Made by a program: the position numbers and the translations under genes
Shown here: positions 60,711 to 64,000 of the stretch, one piece after another
How the letters are laid out: each line of letters opens with the position of its first letter
How positions within the stretch are numbered: the stretch's first letter is position 1
The notes under the pieces: model-generated
Told to the model about the DNA's origin: nothing
The model's database searches: none
Seen by the model: only the letters and a program-made list of their open reading frames with translations
Source: Candidatus Uabimicrobium amorphum
Lineage (GTDB): Bacteria > Planctomycetota > Uabimicrobiia > Uabimicrobiales > Uabimicrobiaceae
NCBI RefSeq assembly: GCF_009002475.1
Contig: NZ_AP019860.1
Coordinates: 1,240,001 to 1,304,000 of the forward strand
Length of the DNA: 64,000 nucleotides
Reading direction: 5' to 3'

Positions 60711-61997
60711 ATTATGTTTGTCATTTTTGCCTACATGACAACAGGATTTGCGCAAGAGTCTGCTCCGCATGCATTTGTCGGTGCGCGTATTATCCCTGTT
60801 GTAGGTAAACCTATTGAAAAAGGTGTCATTGTCATACACAAAGGTAAGATCAGTGCCATTGGTGTTGCCGACGCCGTTGAGTTACCGAACGATGCTGTTG
60901 TTCACGACGCGACAGGGCAAGTTATTTTGCCTGGTTTTGTGGACACACACAGTCACATTGGTGGTGCCGGAGCGGGAGACAGTTCGAAACCTTTGCATCC
61001 CGGAACTAGCGTTTTTGACTCGTTTAATGTTTTGGATGCCGGAATTCAAAAAGCGCAAGCGGGTGGCGTTACGGTCGCGAATGTTATGCCCGGTTCTGGA
61101 CACTTGATGAGTGGACAAACAATTTATATCAAAATGCGCGACGGACGTATTATCAATGACTTAGTGATAAAAAACGCCGAAGGTAAATTTATGGGTGGTA
61201 TGAAGATGGCAAATGGAACAAACTCTATCCGCCAAGCACCTTTCCCGGGAACGCGAGGAAAATCCGCGGCATTGGTACGCGCTTTGTATATAAAAGCACA
61301 GGAGTATCGACAAAAAATACTCGATGCTAAAGGAGACAAAACCAAGATGCCACCGCGCGATTTAGGTATGGAGGCTCTTGTTGAAGTGTTAGAAGGAAAA
61401 CGCATTGTTCACCATCATACCCATCGCCACGATGATGTGATGACGGTACTGCGTTTACAAAAAGAGTTCGGCTTTCGCGTTGTTTTGCATCACGTGAGCG
61501 AGGCGTGGAAAATAGCAAAAGAGATTGCCGCGGCAAAAGCACCGTGTTCGATTATTATCATTGATAGCCCCGGAGGTAAATTAGAGGCACGAGACCTCGA
61601 TTGGAAAAACGGTATCGCTTTGGAAAAAGCTGGTGCAGTTGTTGGTTTTCACACCGACGATCCCATTACGGATTCGCGTTTATTTTTGCGCTCCGCAGCG
61701 TTCGCTGTTCGCGCAGGAATGTCTGAGGAAGCGGCGATATACGGACTTACCATGGCAGGAGCGATTATGCTCGATTTGCAAGATCGTTTGGGTTCACTAG
61801 AAGTGGGCAAAGATGCGGACTTAGTTATACTCTCTGGTTCTCCCTTAAGTGTTTATACCAAAATACAAGAGACGTGGGTAGATGGTAAGAAAGTTTTTGA
61901 TCGTGCAGATGCCCAAGATCATCTGTGGGCAGTAGGTGGTTATGGCGCAGGTGAGGATCGTCCTGTGGAATATTGCTGCTATGGAAAGGGACAATAA
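60699..61997 (+). CDS. Secreted amidohydrolase (imidazolonepropionase/prolidase-like)
   Basis: A 432-residue protein. Signal peptide MNKWIMFVIFAYMTTGFA, ribosome site GGAGG. The amidohydrolase metal ligands are present: ILPGFVDTHSHIGGAG (HxH), RIVHHHTHRHDD (His), RVVLHHVSEA (His) and VVGFHTDDP (Asp). Composite-domain ends are normal (IVIHKGKISAIGVAD at the start, LGSLEVGKDADLVILSGSPL at the end). It is predicted to hydrolyse an amide or ester of a peptide-like compound outside the cytoplasm; the substrate is unknown. The next gene starts at the last base of the stop codon and encodes a paralogue lacking the metal site, so the two are coupled and may form a heteromer. Confidence 0.9.
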   Translation: MNKWIMFVIFAYMTTGFAQESAPHAFVGARIIPVVGKPIEKGVIVIHKGKISAIGVADAVELPNDAVVHDATGQVILPGFVDTHSHIGGAGAGDSSKPLHPGTSVFDSFNVLDAGIQKAQAGGVTVANVMPGSGHLMSGQTIYIKMRDGRIINDLVIKNAEGKFMGGMKMANGTNSIRQAPFPGTRGKSAALVRALYIKAQEYRQKILDAKGDKTKMPPRDLGMEALVEVLEGKRIVHHHTHRHDDVMTVLRLQKEFGFRVVLHHVSEAWKIAKEIAAAKAPCSIIIIDSPGGKLEARDLDWKNGIALEKAGAVVGFHTDDPITDSRLFLRSAAFAVRAGMSEEAAIYGLTMAGAIMLDLQDRLGSLEVGKDADLVILSGSPLSVYTKIQETWVDGKKVFDRADAQDHLWAVGGYGAGEDRPVEYCCYGKGQ

Positions 61998-63226
61998 TGA
62001 GAAAAAGTATATGTTTAATCTTCGCACTCCTCATTTCCCTAAACGCACAAATTGCGGTAAAGGGCGAAGTAATTCACACCATGGCCGGAGAACAGATCAC
62101 CAATGGTGTTATTCTGATACGCGACGGCAAGATTGCGGCAATCGGAACGACGAAAGAAGTCATTATTCCTAAAGAATGCCAAGTACTTAGCGCGAAAGTG
62201 GTGACACCAGGTCTCATTGATGCACGTAGTGTCGTTGGTCTCGGAGGTATGTTAAATCAGAGCCAAGACCAAGATCAACTGGAACGTTCTGCACCGATGC
62301 AGCCAGAATTACGCGCCATCGATGCATACAATTCACTAGATCCTTTGGTGAAATGGATCCGTCAACTTGGAGTGACCACCGTGAACACCGGACATGCACC
62401 AGGAATGCTAATGTCTGGACAAACAATGGTGGTAAAAACGCATGGTACGGTAGTGGACAAAGCGGTGATGAAAACCACACAAATGATTGCCGTAACTCTC
62501 GGAGATTCCGGTCTCATGCCAAAAGGAAGCCCTGGAACAAGAGGTAAAGCCGTAGCAATGTTGCGCGGTGAATTTGTACGCATTCAAAACCAGATAAATG
62601 CACGTGAACAGGCCCAGGCAGCGAGCAAGGAAGATGAAAAAAACGTTGCGAAAAGCACACAACCGCGCAATATTCGCGATGAAATACTCGAACGTGTGCT
62701 CAATCGCGAAGTACCACTGTTAGTGTACGCACATCGTCACTATGATATCTTGTCAGCTTTGCGCCTAGCAAAAGAATTTAATATCGAAATCGTGCTAGAT
62801 GGGGCAAGTGAGGCGTATTTATTGGTGAATGAAATCAAGGAAGCTGGTGTATCTGTGATTGTACACCCTTCGATGTCGCGAACTTTTGGCGAAAAACAAA
62901 ATATGAGCATGGAAAACGCCAGTATTTTGCAAAAAGCGGGTATTCGTATCGCGATGCAGAGTGGCTATGAAAGCTACGTTCCAAAAACACGCGTGGTACT
63001 TTTTGAAGCAGCGATCGCTGCGGCATACGGTTTGGGATTTGACAATGCTCTAAAAGCTATTACCATCGACGCCGCAAAAATTTTAGGTATCGATGCGCGT
63101 GTGGGTTCTTTGGAAGTAGGAAAAGACGCGGATATCGCTCTTTACGACGGTGATCCGTTTGAGTACACAAGTCATTGTACCGCGGTCATCATCGACGGAA
63201 AAATCGTTAGCTCAGAAAGTCATTAA
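61997..63226 (+). CDS. Amidohydrolase-like paralogue lacking the HxH metal motif, probably secreted
   Basis: The start is the ATG at 61997, one base overlapping the previous TAA; AAAGGGA serves as ribosome site. Signal peptide MRKSICLIFALLISLNAQ. The 409-residue protein aligns along its length with the upstream gene (IRDGKIAAIGTTKE, MLMSGQTM, SPGTRGKAVAMLRGEFVRIQ, LGSLEVGKDADIALYDGDPF), but the HxH motif at the end of strand one is replaced: TPGLIDARSVVGLGG where the partner has LPGFVDTHSHIGGAG. The last ligand, Asp in FHTDDP, is also replaced (AMQSGYES). The YAHRHYD His-rich element remains. A binuclear amidohydrolase centre therefore cannot form in the normal way; it may be a non-catalytic partner. 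A similar tandem arrangement of full and degenerate amidohydrolases is inferred from this locus only. Confidence 0.85.
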   Translation: MRKSICLIFALLISLNAQIAVKGEVIHTMAGEQITNGVILIRDGKIAAIGTTKEVIIPKECQVLSAKVVTPGLIDARSVVGLGGMLNQSQDQDQLERSAPMQPELRAIDAYNSLDPLVKWIRQLGVTTVNTGHAPGMLMSGQTMVVKTHGTVVDKAVMKTTQMIAVTLGDSGLMPKGSPGTRGKAVAMLRGEFVRIQNQINAREQAQAASKEDEKNVAKSTQPRNIRDEILERVLNREVPLLVYAHRHYDILSALRLAKEFNIEIVLDGASEAYLLVNEIKEAGVSVIVHPSMSRTFGEKQNMSMENASILQKAGIRIAMQSGYESYVPKTRVVLFEAAIAAAYGLGFDNALKAITIDAAKILGIDARVGSLEVGKDADIALYDGDPFEYTSHCTAVIIDGKIVSSESH

Positions 63227-63249
63227 CGCATTGTAGGGGCGAACCTTTA

Positions 63250-63935
63250 CACAAACGACATTGTTTGTGTTGATGTAATTCTTCTGGGTGTTGGTGCCCT
63301 CACCATCGAATTTAAGGTTTTAGCTTCGCTAAAAGCCTGAATTCTCATGCCTCTCCCACGGGAGAGGCGTAACACGTCTGAATTTGTTTCCATTGGTTTT
63401 CTTTGGTGCATACCACAAACAAGATTGATTTGTGTTGGTGTGATTCTCCTCGGTGTTGGTGCCCTCACCATCGAATTTAAGGTTTTAGCTTCGCTAAAAG
63501 CCTGAATTCTCATGCCTCTCCCACGGGAGAGGCGTAACACGTCTGAATTTATTTCCATTTATTTCCATTTGTTTTCTTTGATGCATATCACAAACAAGAT
63601 TGATTTGTGTTGGTGTGATTCTCCTCAGTGTTGGTGCCCTCACCATCGAATTTAGGGTTTTAGCTTCGCTAAAAGCCTGAATTCTCATGCCTCTCCCACG
63701 GGAGAGGCGTAACACGTCTGAATTTATTTCCATTTGTTTTCTTTGATGCATATCATAGATACAACATTAATCAAAAGATTGTATTACATCACTACTTTCG
63801 ACCCGCAACTCAAGTGAATTTAGTTTTTTACAAAAGAGAAGCATTACACCTCTCCCTGTGGGAGAGGTATGAGAATAGTAGCTTACAGCGCAGCTGTAAC
63901 TGCTAATTCGATGGCGAGGGCACCAACATGGAAGT
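63250..63935. repeat. Array of three direct and one inverted copies of a hairpin-bearing intergenic repeat
   Basis: The 774-bp gene-free end of the window (63227-64000) is dominated by this array. Direct copies carry GTTGGTGCCCTCACCATCG at 63290, 63455 and 63630, giving periods of 165 and 175 bp; the extra 10 bp is an ATTTATTTCC duplication. Each has two hairpins: TTTTAGCTTCGCTAAAA and the perfect palindrome CCTCTCCCACGGGAGAGG (63350-63367, 63515-63532, 63690-63707). A fourth, diverged copy lies inverted at about 63849-63931 with CCTCTCCCTGTGGGAGAGG. Reading frames that run through the copies are short and repeat with the DNA, so this is not coding. Nothing else is recognised in 63936-64000. 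Confidence 0.85.
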
Positions 63936-64000
63936 GCTAAATCTATACGGAAAACTTCCTACATCTTAGGCGGTTTCACCTCGCGAACAATCGCTCCGTG

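Noticed and set aside
63247..63751. Two minus-strand reading frames repeating GRGMRIQAFSEAKTLNSM
   Set aside because: They run through the intergenic DNA repeats, repeat with the repeat period and have no ribosome site or protein-like conservation; the hairpins explain the DNA.
63250..63935. CRISPR array
   Set aside because: Units are 165-175 bp, nearly identical over their full length and without variable spacers; no cas genes are seen.

Overview
The window is AT-rich, densely coded bacterial DNA. It carries seven large Ser/Thr protein kinases with different C-terminal modules (FG-GAP propeller, TPR/HEAT, WD40-like, C-type lectin), many TPR and HEAT proteins, MoxR/DUF58/VWA clusters and few conserved housekeeping genes. 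This mix is typical of Planctomycetota, particularly the large-genome, low-GC, kinase-rich lineages such as Candidatus Uabimicrobium. That placement is an inference from gene content; no rRNA or marker gene is present.

Layout. 1-5.2 kb (+): a TPR protein, cut by the window edge, whose C-terminus looks like a metal-stripped archaemetzincin, followed 40 bp later by a secreted/membrane TPR-CHAT (caspase-like) protein, then a short kinase-like remnant. 5.2-16 kb (-): a lone DUF58 gene heading a run of three kinase genes. 16-17 kb (+): an M42/M20-like metallopeptidase. 16.9-24.6 kb (-): EEP phosphatase, ABC-2-like permease, an exosortase fused to TPRs, and a TPR lipoprotein. 24.7-36.9 kb (-): a six-gene operon (HEAT membrane protein, PQQ-like propeller protein, MoxR ATPase with a long acidic tail, DUF58, BatA-like VWA, second VWA protein) closed by a clear intrinsic terminator. 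37-41.3 kb: DoxX-like protein and beta-CASP nuclease (+), Hsp20 (-), P-loop protein and enolase-superfamily enzyme (+). 41.4-52.4 kb (+): WD40-type kinase, TetR regulator, acyl-CoA dehydrogenase under a promoter with two palindromic operators, TPR/HEAT kinase, hypothetical protein. 52.4-56 kb (-): a 57-residue small protein and two overlapping kinase genes. 56-63.2 kb: class-C beta-lactamase-like hydrolase and DUF374 acyltransferase (+), VIT-VWA protein (-), and two amidohydrolases (+), the second lacking the metal motif. 63.24-63.94 kb is a non-coding array of three direct and one inverted repeat copies.

Functional reading. Three themes recur. The first is one-component transmembrane kinase signalling, with sensor modules predicted outside the membrane. 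The second is cell-envelope assembly: MoxR-DUF58-VWA, exosortase plus TPR lipoprotein, VIT-VWA. The third is protease-fold proteins, active (CHAT) or degenerate (M54-like), attached to TPRs. The best candidates for undescribed biology are the TPR/pseudo-archaemetzincin plus TPR-CHAT pair, the exosortase-TPR fusion, and the TetR-ACAD operator module. Start codons were re-chosen where a Shine-Dalgarno sequence and ATG favour an internal start. No tRNA, rRNA, CRISPR array or complete transposase was seen.
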